Shown piece after piece: positions 31,001 through 40,700 of a stretch of DNA of 64,000 nucleotides. The notes under the pieces were generated by a model. It searched no databases. It saw only the letters and a program-made list of their open reading frames with translations, and was not told where the DNA came from. This DNA comes from Oxobacter pfennigii. GTDB taxonomy: Bacteria; Bacillota; Clostridia; Clostridiales; Oxobacteraceae. The stretch's first letter is position 1. Each line of letters starts with the position of its first letter. The translations under genes and the position numbers were made by a program. The DNA lies in contig NZ_LKET01000039.1 in assembly GCF_001317355.1 (NCBI RefSeq), positions 449,969 through 513,968 on the forward strand, in the 5' to 3' direction.

Positions 31001-31150
31001 GATGATGCCATAATTTACGATATATCCGATATAGATAATATAGAGGAAATATCACTAAGGGATATCGACGATGGCGATATAGTTACCTTATATCTTGTAT
31101 CTTCCGGCTCAAAGTTTGTAAGAGCTGTTGTAGTAACTGACAGAAATTAG
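28088..31150 (+). CDS. Secreted CWB2 surface protein with long acidic C-terminus (S-layer protein candidate)
   Basis: A 1020-residue exported protein. Signal peptide 1-30 ends TANTAFA. Three CWB2 (PF04122) repeats cover about 35-320 (DKYETAVKVS, GADRYETSLAV, GMDRYETNAAIL, each followed by an FPDAL/YPDAL-like segment); in C. difficile these form the trimeric wall-binding module that recognises an anionic glycan. An Ig-like domain spans about 330-430, and residues 430-1020 are extremely Asp/Glu rich (for example DEDDIDDDDFF) with repeated beta-rich segments, which suggests Ca2+ binding and lattice formation. AGAAAGGAG gives a strong start. The S-layer role is inferred from size, acidity and context. 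Confidence 0.87.
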   Translation: MSKKIKRIFVLSLVFCMILTQMVTANTAFAAVNINKITGLDKYETAVKVSQSGWTTSKYVVLAYGEDFPDALCSAPLAKKYDAPILLTPTNTLPTTVINEILRLGATNIMIVGGEGVISKSIEDYLKNNGKTVTRLWGADRYETSLAVANHIGDTSQVVLAYAENYPDALSISSIAAAHGMPILLTDITSMPAKVKTFIGNKKVFVVGGTGVISDAVVSGLNAERLSGMDRYETNAAILRRFSDLNFSKAFLATGLDYTYALIASPLAALTYSPVILADNPMVTETKSIISEKVKDGTNVLSIGNVSDVVLGSISGGVIDGGTSQDLKITSITPLVQSGRVVRIQFNKQVPAFTSSDVTVTNKASGQLVGVYDVLFATNGMSANVEFIEDTSNAQYLEEGETYTFTIRINENTISYDYARSSAATGRVINVDKDEEEIEVLDENEDTEWYSVPSNLKIDYQEVLGLQINLSLDDNEIINYSTSSDKVKHDAVEIDVDEMTATLISEDDEYNISDNLIFRINGQIEDDEDELDGEYDYAKIVLDSRNNIVFMDLYDWENFLVVEDVDDYVIYSYDNEIDVEDFTIVKSGKTIDYKAVKAGDIVFYNEDAEFAEVYNKTVEDEIEDVTEVDFTFDGEEYTYEINNDYDTEMILYLNRNRLEYFDSDAALDMEDEEVTLYFDRAGNAIFVNAGDISSSSASLIAYVVNDTRSTSTRNGYVWTLDVVDENGDYTEYDVDEDDIDDDDFFTAPRGLDWEDIVAGTLVGITLDKDDNLVEVEFLEEVIVDNDQNGEVCFEAGDRYVDDYRLNADTVMFNVEKFDEDDDYDEDDNPIDISLFEDINYDEIIRCRVFVDDGDDVLAVIVEESDRSGSVYTEEYTVVLDSNPTKLSNEDTWRLKVWLDGELKNLRTEKNEGTLRGISLYAGDVVEISVDEDTEEIIDVYELNYLIEDAEVESVTRSSSKIQIDGVTYTLEDDAIIYDISDIDNIEEISLRDIDDGDIVTLYLVSSGSKFVRAVVVTDRN

Positions 31151-31192
31151 TTAACAAACTAAATAGTTATATAAGGAAATAACAAAGACCAA

Positions 31193-31279
31193 AGAGGGGG
31201 GACGGTTCATTACTGTTTATCTTTTAAAGAAAATTAGGACATGCTGTTTTAAAAGAAAGATGGTAGTCAACCGTCCTCT
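31193..31279. repeat. Short palindromic repeat with GGGGACGGTT arms (REP-like element)
   Basis: Left arm AGAGGGGGGACGGTT (31,193-31,207) and right arm AACCGTCCTCT (31,269-31,279) pair imperfectly around about 60 nt whose inner arms (TTTTAAAG / TTTTAAAAG) can also pair. GGGGACGGTTC...AACCGTCCCC elements recur between genes in many Firmicutes, from memory. It fills the gap between the acidic CWB2 gene and the glycosidase gene and could act as a transcription attenuator. Confidence 0.55.
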
Positions 31280-31326
31280 AACATTTTCAGATAGTAATAA
31301 CATTATTCACAGGGGGGATAGAAGCA

Positions 31327-33615
31327 GTGAAAAGAAAATCCGATAAGAAATTTACAAAGAAGGTAATTTGTTTTACAGCTACAACAGTTTTAATAAGCAA
31401 CTGCGTCTTAGGCTCTGTTACATCTTATGCCCTGGGCGGTTTTAACCTCAAATCGAAAATTGTGGATAAAGCCATAAATGAATACCGGGTGGATATTGCT
31501 CCAGGAGTTACCGAGAGCCGTTACAGCTTTATAGGTAATGACGGCAAAAAAAGGGAAGTTTTTGTTACCAATATTGATATGGAAAATAATTCGGTGTCTA
31601 TTGAAGCCGGTACACCATATGACGGTGACAGTATAGGACTGCAGACGGTGAGGGGACAGGCTGATGCTGCCACCTCTTATAATCATACAGTGGTTGCGGC
31701 GGTAAATGGAGACTTTTTTAATATGTCCACAGGCGAGCCCTTTGGGATAATTTATAAGGATGGAAGGGCGGTAAGACCTAATTATTATTCAACTTGGAGG
31801 TTTTTTGGCATAACGAAGGACAACAAGGCAGTGATAGGAGATATGAGCTATTACAGTCAGATTGGGGTTACCCTTAAAGAAGCAATCGGCGGACAAGCCA
31901 TAATAGTAAAAGATGGAAAATCCTGCGAGCCCGCAGTGTATGATACAGGAATAAACCCAAGAACGGCCGTGGGTATAAAAGAAAACGGAGATGTATTCTT
32001 TGTAGCTGTTGACGGCAGGCAGGAGCCATACTCTGCAGGATTGACATCAAAAGACTTCACTCAGCTTATGATAGATTTAGGTGCGGTAACAGCACTGGAA
32101 CTGGACGGCGGCGGCTCTACAACATATCTATCAAGAATTCCCGGTGAAGATATACTGGGACTTATAAATAAGCCTTCTGCAGGAGCAGAAAGAAAAGTGG
32201 CAAATTCCTGGCTGGTTGTATCCACTGCAGAATCCGATCATAAATTCGCAAATGCATATATAGAGCCCTACGATAGCTCCTATACCCCCGGAAGCACAGT
32301 TGAGTTTTCATTCAAGGGAAGGGACTCATCATTAGCGTCAGCCCCCATTGAGACCTCGGGATTAAAATGGTCACTATCCAGCACCAGGTACGGAAAAATC
32401 AACAACAAGGGAGTATTCGTATCCAACGGGAAGACAGGGGAAGTAGAGGTCATTTTAAAGTACAATAATAAGGTTGCAGGCAGCACCTGGATTGAAATAG
32501 CCAACCCTGATACTTTAGAGTTTGATATGGAGCCATTTACTGTAATACCAAACATGGAAAAGCAATTGACGATGAAAGGTTCTGTTGATGGAAGGCCTCT
32601 TGTGATAAAGGCAAGTGATATTGAATGGGAGCTTCCGAAAACCTTGGGTACAGTTGACAAAGACGGAGTATTCCATGCTGCAAAAAATCCTGAACCTGGA
32701 AAGATAACAGCAAAATATAAGAAAAATAAGGTTACGGCAGAAATAGAATTGGAATTAGGCAAGAAGCCTGAAGTTCTTTATGCCTTTGAAAATGGCCTTG
32801 GAGTATGGGGAACATCTGTTGCAGGAAAGGGAGAGAATTCTTCAATAAGCTTAAGCTCCAGTGAAAAGGATCTTGTTCGCTTTGATGAAAAGGCACTTAA
32901 AATAGATTTTGACTTTACAAACGCCCTGTGGGTGGACACATTAGGAGTTTATGCAGGCCCCGGCACCGCAAGTCAAATACAGGGCAATATATCCTCCATA
33001 GGCATGTGGGTGTATGGAACTCCTGAAGCACAGGGTTATTGGTTAAGAAGTGCAATTATTGACGGAAAAGGCAATATACAAAACCTTGACTTAACGGATG
33101 GAGCTACCGGTATAAACTGGATTGGATGGAAATACGTAGAAGCAAAAATACCTTCATCCATAGCAAAACCTGTATCCTTACATCCTACTCAGGCTATAAG
33201 GATAATGTCCGTCAATTCAGGTATAAAAGGACCTATGACCAAAGGCTCAATTTATGTGGATAACATAAGGGCGGTATTTGAAATAACGGCAGAGGATGAT
33301 TTATTTGCACCTATAATAGAAGAAATAAATGTTGACGGCAAATCATACAACACCCGCTCCGTAAGCATAAACGCAAAAGTCAGGGATAATGAAGAGGACC
33401 CATATATGTCCGATATTAACTGGGATAAAGTAACCATAATAGTAGACGACGTGGACTACAGCAAAAAGAAAAATTACCTTACATTTAATAAAAAGAACGG
33501 CACAGTAACGTTAAAGAAGATAAACTGGACTAAAGGTGTCCACGAAGTAACAGTAGTGGCCTGGGATAATTTCGGGAATGAAGCTACTAGAACGGTAGAA
33601 TTCACCATTAAGTAA
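31327..33615 (+). CDS. Secreted phosphodiester glycosidase (NAGPA domain) with Ig-like modules
   Basis: A 762-residue exported protein. Signal peptide about 1-38. The NAGPA domain (residues about 60-300) has AAVNGDFFNMSTGEPFG near 123 and LELDGGGSTTYL near 256, the two strongest family blocks. Human NAGPA removes GlcNAc from a phosphodiester-linked mannose; bacterial members are found with exopolysaccharide and wall-polymer genes. Downstream are two Ig-like modules (about 320-480), a carbohydrate-binding-like sandwich (about 485-650), and a final Ig-like domain. It likely acts on a phosphodiester-linked wall or surface glycan. It starts at GTG 31,327 with AGGGGGGA upstream. Confidence 0.87.
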   Translation: MKRKSDKKFTKKVICFTATTVLISNCVLGSVTSYALGGFNLKSKIVDKAINEYRVDIAPGVTESRYSFIGNDGKKREVFVTNIDMENNSVSIEAGTPYDGDSIGLQTVRGQADAATSYNHTVVAAVNGDFFNMSTGEPFGIIYKDGRAVRPNYYSTWRFFGITKDNKAVIGDMSYYSQIGVTLKEAIGGQAIIVKDGKSCEPAVYDTGINPRTAVGIKENGDVFFVAVDGRQEPYSAGLTSKDFTQLMIDLGAVTALELDGGGSTTYLSRIPGEDILGLINKPSAGAERKVANSWLVVSTAESDHKFANAYIEPYDSSYTPGSTVEFSFKGRDSSLASAPIETSGLKWSLSSTRYGKINNKGVFVSNGKTGEVEVILKYNNKVAGSTWIEIANPDTLEFDMEPFTVIPNMEKQLTMKGSVDGRPLVIKASDIEWELPKTLGTVDKDGVFHAAKNPEPGKITAKYKKNKVTAEIELELGKKPEVLYAFENGLGVWGTSVAGKGENSSISLSSSEKDLVRFDEKALKIDFDFTNALWVDTLGVYAGPGTASQIQGNISSIGMWVYGTPEAQGYWLRSAIIDGKGNIQNLDLTDGATGINWIGWKYVEAKIPSSIAKPVSLHPTQAIRIMSVNSGIKGPMTKGSIYVDNIRAVFEITAEDDLFAPIIEEINVDGKSYNTRSVSINAKVRDNEEDPYMSDINWDKVTIIVDDVDYSKKKNYLTFNKKNGTVTLKKINWTKGVHEVTVVAWDNFGNEATRTVEFTIK

Positions 33616-33621
33616 TTAAGT

Positions 33622-33660
33622 AAAAAAAGCCCTCGGCATTTTGCCGAGGGTTAACTTTTT
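33622..33660. terminator. Bidirectional terminator between convergent genes
   Basis: A perfect 9-bp GC-rich stem (CCCTCGGCA at 33,630-33,638 and TGCCGAGGG at 33,642-33,650) with a 3-nt loop, A-run on the left and T-run on the right, serving both the glycosidase gene and the minus-strand CWB2-LRR gene. Confidence 0.9.
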
Positions 33661-35543
33661 TACAGGTTCGCGTTAAAATCCTTCTTTTCAAGATTCTTAT
33701 AGAATGCCCTTAAAGGAGTGTAATCGCTTATAGCGTTATCATCAAGATACAGCGTTGTAAGCTTAACCAGGCTCTTAAGGGGCGATATATTCGATATATA
33801 GTTTACCTTCAAATCCAAATAAGTAAGGTTTGTTAGATTCCTCAAAGGGGTTATATCCTCAATATAGTTGTTGTCAAGCCTCAATGTTTCCAGCTTTACA
33901 AGGCTCCCTAATGGTGAAATATCTTCGATATCGTTTTGTCCCAAATCCAGACTTTTAAGGTTGGTGAAGTATTGAAGTCCCGACAAATCTTCTATTCCAT
34001 CTCTATCCAGCTTCAAATCAGTTACACCCAACACATCACTCTTATAAATAGTACCCCTGGATTTTTTAATTTTGCTTCTTATGCCATCCTCTAAATTATC
34101 ATCTTTAAAGGTAATGGGGTCGTCCGCTACAACCTTCAAGGTCAATAAAACCTCTTCATCATAGCCTTCTATCTCACCTTCAATGGTATATGTACCAAGC
34201 TTGCTTAAATTAATAATACTTGTATTGTTCCATATAACAGGAATGTCCTCGGTGCCGCCGTCGCTAAGCCTTGCCTTTACATATTTAGGGAAGGTGTAGC
34301 CGCTGTACTGTATAATCTCTTCATACATATCCTCTATATACTCAAGTTGTGCTTTCATCTCTACCGTAAGCTTTACCTTTTTATCAAAGCCCTCAACGGT
34401 ACCTTCATAAATATTCGTAGGTGATTTACCTTCTCCTATAGAAATAAGTCTCCAGGTAACCGGCAGTTCTACTTCCTGACCGCCAGATGTCACACCAGTA
34501 ACTGTCTCCGGGAATTCATATTCCTCGCCCTCGGGTACCTGCACTTTGATATCCTTTACAGATTCAATCTTAGCCGCTGTCTTTCCAAGGTCTGATTCGA
34601 TAGCAGGGTCAACTGCTCCAGGGCCGCCCAGTATTACAAAATCCTTAATCATCTTGGTATTTAAAAATTCCTTTGATTCCATTGGTAGTATTGTATCAAC
34701 CAGAATGATCGGAGATGATGATGCCTGTGCCAACATAGCCGCAGATAACGCATCGGGGAAGTTATTGCCCGTAGCCATATAGACCTTATCAAAATTCAAA
34801 TCACCTGAAAATTCCTTTATAACATTTATATTGCGGTTGAATTTATTATACCCGCCTATCCTTTTGGCGTTAGGCAGAGCATTTAATACATCATCGCTTA
34901 TTTCCATAGTGCTTCCTATAACATAGCTTGCCTTTGGGTTCTTGCTTGTCAGAAAATCCTTTATGGACTGTGTCAATGAGTCCTTTGGCGCGAGGACTAT
35001 TGGCATATTCTTTTTGGCAGCTATGGCCGAAATGGATACTGCATCTGCATATTCATAGCCTGTTACTACAAATATGCCGTTGTCCGCTCCTACAACCTCT
35101 GCAATTTTTACAGATGTCTCATACCTGTCGGCACCGGCAACGCGGTAAGGCTCGATCCCCATTGCTTTTAGCTGATCCTCAACGGCTTTGGATACAACGC
35201 CTTCACCGCCAACTATCAACACCTTTTCAACACCCAGGCGTTCCATTTCCGCTGCCGTTGAAGCATTTAGAGATTCCTTTTCCGTTAAAAGAATGGGTGC
35301 GCTGTACAACTTAGCCAAAGGCGCCGCAGCCAGTGCATCGGGGTAATCCTCACCGTAGGCTAAAATTGCAAACATGGAATCCTGCTCAAAAGCAGCTTTA
35401 CTTATTTCCACTGCTGTCTTATACCTGTCGTCGCCTTGTATGCGGCCGATATTGACAGCAGCTTGTACACTTATCGTAAACATCAAAAACAATGAAACTG
35501 CAAATATAACATTTAATATAATTCTCTTACGTCCTAACATCAA
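33660..35543 (-). CDS. Secreted CWB2 surface protein with Ig-like domains and leucine-rich repeats (paralogue A)
   Basis: A 627-residue exported protein. Signal peptide to about residue 28 (ISVQA). Three CWB2 repeats to about 320 (GDDRYKTAVEIS, GADRYETSVKIA, GGYNKFNRNINVI), then two Big_4-type Ig-like domains (EYEFPETVTGV, YTFPKYVKARLSDGG), then about five 22-residue LRRs of the SDS22/internalin kind (LKSLDLGQNDIEDISPLGSL and similar). LRRs of this kind bind proteins, so it may be a wall-anchored adhesin. AAGGAGGAG precedes the ATG. It is a tandem paralogue of the next gene with the same domain order. Confidence 0.87.
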   Translation of the reverse strand: MMLGRKRIILNVIFAVSLFLMFTISVQAAVNIGRIQGDDRYKTAVEISKAAFEQDSMFAILAYGEDYPDALAAAPLAKLYSAPILLTEKESLNASTAAEMERLGVEKVLIVGGEGVVSKAVEDQLKAMGIEPYRVAGADRYETSVKIAEVVGADNGIFVVTGYEYADAVSISAIAAKKNMPIVLAPKDSLTQSIKDFLTSKNPKASYVIGSTMEISDDVLNALPNAKRIGGYNKFNRNINVIKEFSGDLNFDKVYMATGNNFPDALSAAMLAQASSSPIILVDTILPMESKEFLNTKMIKDFVILGGPGAVDPAIESDLGKTAAKIESVKDIKVQVPEGEEYEFPETVTGVTSGGQEVELPVTWRLISIGEGKSPTNIYEGTVEGFDKKVKLTVEMKAQLEYIEDMYEEIIQYSGYTFPKYVKARLSDGGTEDIPVIWNNTSIINLSKLGTYTIEGEIEGYDEEVLLTLKVVADDPITFKDDNLEDGIRSKIKKSRGTIYKSDVLGVTDLKLDRDGIEDLSGLQYFTNLKSLDLGQNDIEDISPLGSLVKLETLRLDNNYIEDITPLRNLTNLTYLDLKVNYISNISPLKSLVKLTTLYLDDNAISDYTPLRAFYKNLEKKDFNANL

Positions 35544-35648
35544 ACTCCTCCTTTGAAATTTCCTTTATACCAACATTTTACCATAACAGGGCTTTTTCGG
35601 ACTATCAAATAACGCAATTTTTAAAATATATTGGAGAATTTTAAACTA

Positions 35649-37523
35649 TCAATCGGCATAAATATCGAAATCTTTCTTTTTAAGATTTGGAAAAATAGAC
35701 TTAATGGGGGTGTAATCATCTATATAATTATCATCAAGATACAGCGATGTCAAATTAGTCAAGCTTTTTAAAGGTGAAATATTCTCTATATAATTATCCG
35801 ACAAATTCAAATAATCCAGCTTGGTCAGCTTTGACAAAGGCGTTATGTTCTCTATTTCGTTATTATCCAGTCTTAAGGTCCTTAAATTAACCAAGGACTG
35901 TAAGGGTGTCAGATCTTCTATATAATTTTCTCCCAAATCCAGGCTTCTTAAATTTGAAAAATGCTGCAAGCCTGTTAAATCCCATATGTCTTTTCTATCA
36001 GCTTTCAATGTTGTGAGCTTTAAAACATCCTTCTTATATATCTTGCCGCTGCTTTTCTTTATACCCAGCGCGCTTTTGACCGCCGCCCGTAAATCGCTAT
36101 CAGGAATATCTATAAGCAAATCCTCCACAACCTTAAGCGTTAATGTAACTGTCTTGTTGTATTCCTCGACTGTACCCTTAAAGCTGTAATTGCCAAGTTT
36201 ATTCATACTTACAGTATTTGAAGTCCAGGTAACGGCAGCTTCCTCTATGGAATTATCGCTGAACTTCACTGTTGCTGTTTTTGGAAACTCATAGGTATCG
36301 GACAATACCACCTCAGCAGTTATGTTTTCAACAGATGTTACCGCAGGCCTTATTTCAAGGTATAAATTTACTTCATCATCATAGCCGTCGATTATACCTT
36401 CATATACATAATTGCCCATCTTGGACGTATCAACCGATGTTAACTTCCATGTTACGGGAACTTCGTGTGTGTCCCCGCTGCTCAATATTGCAGTTACGGT
36501 TTTGGGAAATTCGTATTTTCCCTTTTCAACTACCGATGCATTTACATCATTGACAGAAACTATTTTAGCCGGAAGGCTTTTAAGCTGTGATTCTACATAA
36601 GAACTTACCGCTCCTTCACCGCCTAATATATACAGGTTGCTTACAAGCTTTGAGCCTATAAATGCCGTCGCTTCACTGGGAATATAATCATTAACCAATA
36701 CAACAGCAGAATTATTGATTGCCGCCAATGCCGAAGCTGCGAGAGCATCTGGATAATCCTTGCCCGTTGCTATGTACAGCTTATTAAAATCTATCTCATC
36801 TGAAAAATTCTTTAATATGTTTATATTTCTAGCGTAAGCGCTATAACCTGTTATAGCCGTAACATTTAATAATCCTTCAGTAACTGCCGTATTACCCGAT
36901 ATAACATAAATCTGTCCCACTCTTCCCTTAGAGGCTAAATCTTTAAAGGTTTCAGGAATAAATCCGTCCGGAGATAAAACAATGGGCATGGCCTTTTTTG
37001 CAGCAATAGGTGCTATAGACACTGCGTCCTGAAAATCATAGCCTGTTACAACAAAAATGCCGTTTTTGTAGCCCACCCTTTCTGCCACCTTGTTTGATGT
37101 CTCAAACCTGTCCATGCCGGCAATACGCGTGGGCGATACACCTAACTGTTTTAACTGGCTCTCCACCTGGACTGATATAACTCCGGTACCGCCTATTATA
37201 TAAGCACTTTTTGCTTTCAGTCTTTGAATTTCCTGCAATGTTTCACTGTTTAAACTGTCCTTGCCTGTGAGAAGAATCGGCGCATTATGTTTTTTTGCAA
37301 GAGGAGCGGCAGACAGCGCATCGGGGAAATCCTCGCCAGTTGCTAAAACCACATATTGAGAACCCTTTTCCCATCCTTTTTGGCTTGCCGCTACAGCAGT
37401 TTCATATCTGCTTGATCCCATAAGCCGTTCTATATCAGCAGCTGCATATGCTTTTACCGCCAAAGCAGCCATAAAAACAAAAATGAATATGAATGTACCA
37501 AGCTCTCTTTTAAACTTTAACAT
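35649..37523 (-). CDS. Secreted CWB2 surface protein with Ig-like domains and leucine-rich repeats (paralogue B)
   Basis: A 624-residue protein with the same layout as its neighbour: signal peptide to about 27 (VKAYAA), three CWB2 repeats (GSSRYETAVAAS, GMDRFETSNKVA, GYSAYARNINIL), two Ig-like domains (KYEFPKTVTAIL, TYEFPKTATVKF), and about five LRRs (LRSLDLGENYIEDLTPLQSL and similar). The C-termini match closely (SIFPNLKKKDF here, AFYKNLEKKDF in paralogue A). Clear tandem duplication followed by divergence. GGGAGGAGTT lies before the ATG. It is transcribed divergently from the beta-helix protein gene. Confidence 0.87.
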   Translation of the reverse strand: MLKFKRELGTFIFIFVFMAALAVKAYAAADIERLMGSSRYETAVAASQKGWEKGSQYVVLATGEDFPDALSAAPLAKKHNAPILLTGKDSLNSETLQEIQRLKAKSAYIIGGTGVISVQVESQLKQLGVSPTRIAGMDRFETSNKVAERVGYKNGIFVVTGYDFQDAVSIAPIAAKKAMPIVLSPDGFIPETFKDLASKGRVGQIYVISGNTAVTEGLLNVTAITGYSAYARNINILKNFSDEIDFNKLYIATGKDYPDALAASALAAINNSAVVLVNDYIPSEATAFIGSKLVSNLYILGGEGAVSSYVESQLKSLPAKIVSVNDVNASVVEKGKYEFPKTVTAILSSGDTHEVPVTWKLTSVDTSKMGNYVYEGIIDGYDDEVNLYLEIRPAVTSVENITAEVVLSDTYEFPKTATVKFSDNSIEEAAVTWTSNTVSMNKLGNYSFKGTVEEYNKTVTLTLKVVEDLLIDIPDSDLRAAVKSALGIKKSSGKIYKKDVLKLTTLKADRKDIWDLTGLQHFSNLRSLDLGENYIEDLTPLQSLVNLRTLRLDNNEIENITPLSKLTKLDYLNLSDNYIENISPLKSLTNLTSLYLDDNYIDDYTPIKSIFPNLKKKDFDIYAD

Positions 37524-37659
37524 TTAACTCCTCCCTTACTTCCTTTACTATGACACAAATTAGCAACATTACTATCTACTAGATATTTTACCATATTGAA
37601 TAAGTCGAGGGCTACCTTTAGAAATTTTAATAATCTATTAATAATTTTAGTGTATTATG

Positions 37660-37668
37660 TGATATAAT
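37660..37668 (+). promoter_or_regulatory. Extended -10 promoter element for the CWB2 beta-helix gene
   Basis: TGATATAAT (TGn plus consensus -10) lies 45 nt before the ATG at 37,714 in the divergent intergenic region 37,524-37,713. No good -35 is visible at the usual distance, which extended -10 promoters tolerate. Confidence 0.45.
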
Positions 37669-37713
37669 TAAAATACAATATATGGTGTTTATTTTCAATA
37701 AAAGGGGGTACAT

Positions 37714-40700
37714 ATGGTGAAAAAGGATAAGCTTCGTGGATTAATATTCATTACTGTATTTGTTTTGATGTGGCTTTTACTGGAGTCCCTTACTTTCGGA
37801 CAAACAGTTACCGAACTTCAGCCGGCAGAACAGCCCATTACACAATCTGAACCGGTGCAGACAGCAATGCAGCAGCCTATTGAATACACAAGGTTATCCG
37901 GTAAAGACCGCTATGAAACCTCCGTTAAAATATCACAGCATGGCTGGCCGAAGGAATCAGAATATGCTGTAATAGCCAGAGGAGATGATTTCCCGGACGC
38001 ACTTTGTGCAGGTCCGCTTGCTAAAAAATATGATGCCCCCATATTATTAACCCCAAGCAATATGCTTCACCCCGAAGTGTCAAAGGAAATAGAACGCTTA
38101 GGTGTAACTGATATTATAATTGTCGGCGGTGCAGGCGCCATATCATATCAAATAGAAGAACAGCTGATTTCCCGGGGAATAAATGTGGAGCGTATAGCTG
38201 GAGCAGACAGATATGAAACCTCGGTGAAAATTGCTGAAAAACTGGGAAAGGTCACGCAGGCGGTATTCGCTACCGGTACCGGCTTCCCCGATTCATTATC
38301 TATATCGTCCATAGCTGCATACACAAATATGCCTATACTTTTAACGGATAAACATAATCTTAACCCAGGAGCAGTGCAATATATGATAAAGAACAAAATT
38401 AAAAAGGCATACATAATAGGCGGTGAAGGCGTAATAGCAAGCAATGTGCAAAACGACATAAAAACCATAGCAGCAAACACCAAAAGATTATCCGGCTCTG
38501 ACAGGTTTGAAACCAATGTGGCTGTAATGGATGAATTTAAGGATAGTCTGAATTTTAAAAATATATACCTTGCAGTTGCTGATGGTCCCTATGGTGATGA
38601 ATTTGCCGATGCATTATCAGGCTCTGTACTGGCATCCTATACTAAAGCCCCTGTTATACTGGTTTATGAAGACATACCACAATCAACTCTTGAATTTGTA
38701 AACTCCAGAATGGCTAATGATGTTAAGATAACTGCATTGGGCGGAGAAGCCGTAGTTCCCGAATACATAGTAGGCGACTTGCTTAATATCGAACGGCCGT
38801 CAATTTACATAAAGGCTATTGATGCACCCTTATCTGTAAAACCGGGGGATATAAAATATATAAGTCTGGAAGTCAATCCAAAGGATGCAAAAATAACGGC
38901 AGCGGTTAATAAACCGGGAGTGGTAAGCGTATCCATACTGGATAACTCTCTTAGAATAAGAGGAGTATCTCAGGGATTTGTCACCATTACCTTAACGGCA
39001 AAGAGGCCGGGATACAAAGATACAACTGCCACCCTTGAAATATCACCATGCATACTTAACGTTGAAAAAAATTCGTTTTACGATACAATACAGGATGCTG
39101 TGAACAAAAGTTCACCGGGAGATACCATAAAAATAGCCTCCGGAACATATAACGAGCATATTGTAATAAACAAGGACAACTTAAAGCTTATAGGTTATGA
39201 CCGCGATACTACCATCATTGATGCTACCCAGGATGGAAGAACCACAAAAGCGGGAATAAAAATAGTTAATTCCTCGGGTGTTGAAATAAGAAATTTAACG
39301 GTTAGAAATGCAGGGGTAAAAAGAACGAAGGAAAAAACAAGCGAGTCCTACGGCATATTTATGCTAAATAGCGATAAATCCATGCTGGATAACCTTTACT
39401 TACGGGGCAACGGCGAATATGAAGTATATCTTCGTGACGGTTGTGATTTAAATGTTGTACAAAACTGCATAATTGATGGCCAGGATACACACAGTGACTA
39501 TTGGAGTCTGGATGGTATCTTTTCCCAGGGCGGAGAATCAGGTGTAGGTTCATTAAATGACGACAATAAATTTATAAGCAACACCATAAGAAATGTGGTA
39601 TATGGTATATCCCTTACGGCCTGCAAGGGAACACAGATTACAGACAATAGCATTACTGCCGGAGACCACACAAGCTGGCAGGGCTCACAATCCGTAGGTA
39701 TAATAATAAGCAACAGCAGCGATGGAGATGTTAATGGAAACACAATAAAAGGCTCTCAGTTTGGAATAAGGATGAGCATACTCTCAGGAATATCTCCCTA
39801 TGCTTACGCAGGCACACCGGATGATAACAACATTATGGGTAATGAAATTAATACCCGTGTTCATGGGATAAGGGTAATGGGGTCTAGGAACAAGGTGGAA
39901 AACAACCACATTTCCGGCAATGCTTTAGGTGATGGCATATGGCTGGCAGATACTACAGAAGACACTAAAGTTATAGGTAACACAATAATTGATAACGATA
40001 CGGGAATATTTGCCGAAACCACATTAAACGAGATTTATCTAAATAAAATATCCTCCAATAACACAGGAGTAAAAAATAGTACAGATATAATGCTGGATGC
40101 AACCAGAAACTATTGGGGAGATATTTACCCTAAGGATTATATAAGCGCTAATGTGGATTACAGCCCCTGGCTTGGGTCATTAGATGATGCTCCGGAAGGC
40201 TTTAAAATACCAAGCCCTGCTGTTTGGCACACAGACGATTCATTGCAGGAGGTATATAATCTGGCCCAAAACAGCGATATAATTAATCTATACAACAATA
40301 CTTATATATTGGATAAACAGTTTGTGATAAACAAAGACCTTACTATAAAGGGTATGAGCAGGGGGAGCACCATAATAAAAATAAACTATGATACGGACAA
40401 TTCCGGAGATGGCAGAGGAGTAATTTTTGTAGAGCAGGGAAAAACGTTGAGTGTCTCAAACCTCACCATAGACGGTACCGGACATAAGGTAATGGAAGCT
40501 CTTCGCATATCGGGTTACGCCAACATTAATAACATAAGGATAAAAAGCATAGCCTATGATATTGAGAACGGATGGGGCATATATGCATTCAATAATGCCG
40601 ACATAAATATAAGGGATTCATATATTTCAGAAGTTAAAAAGGTAGGCATAGGTATATACGATAATGCACAAGCTACCATAGGCGGGGAAGGGACGGCAGA

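Noticed and set aside
33660..37523. Long plus-strand open frames opposite the two CWB2-LRR genes (for example 34,928-35,314 and 36,272-36,553)
   Set aside because: They are the antisense of CWB2 and Ig-like coding sequence, have no ribosome sites and show low-complexity composition.
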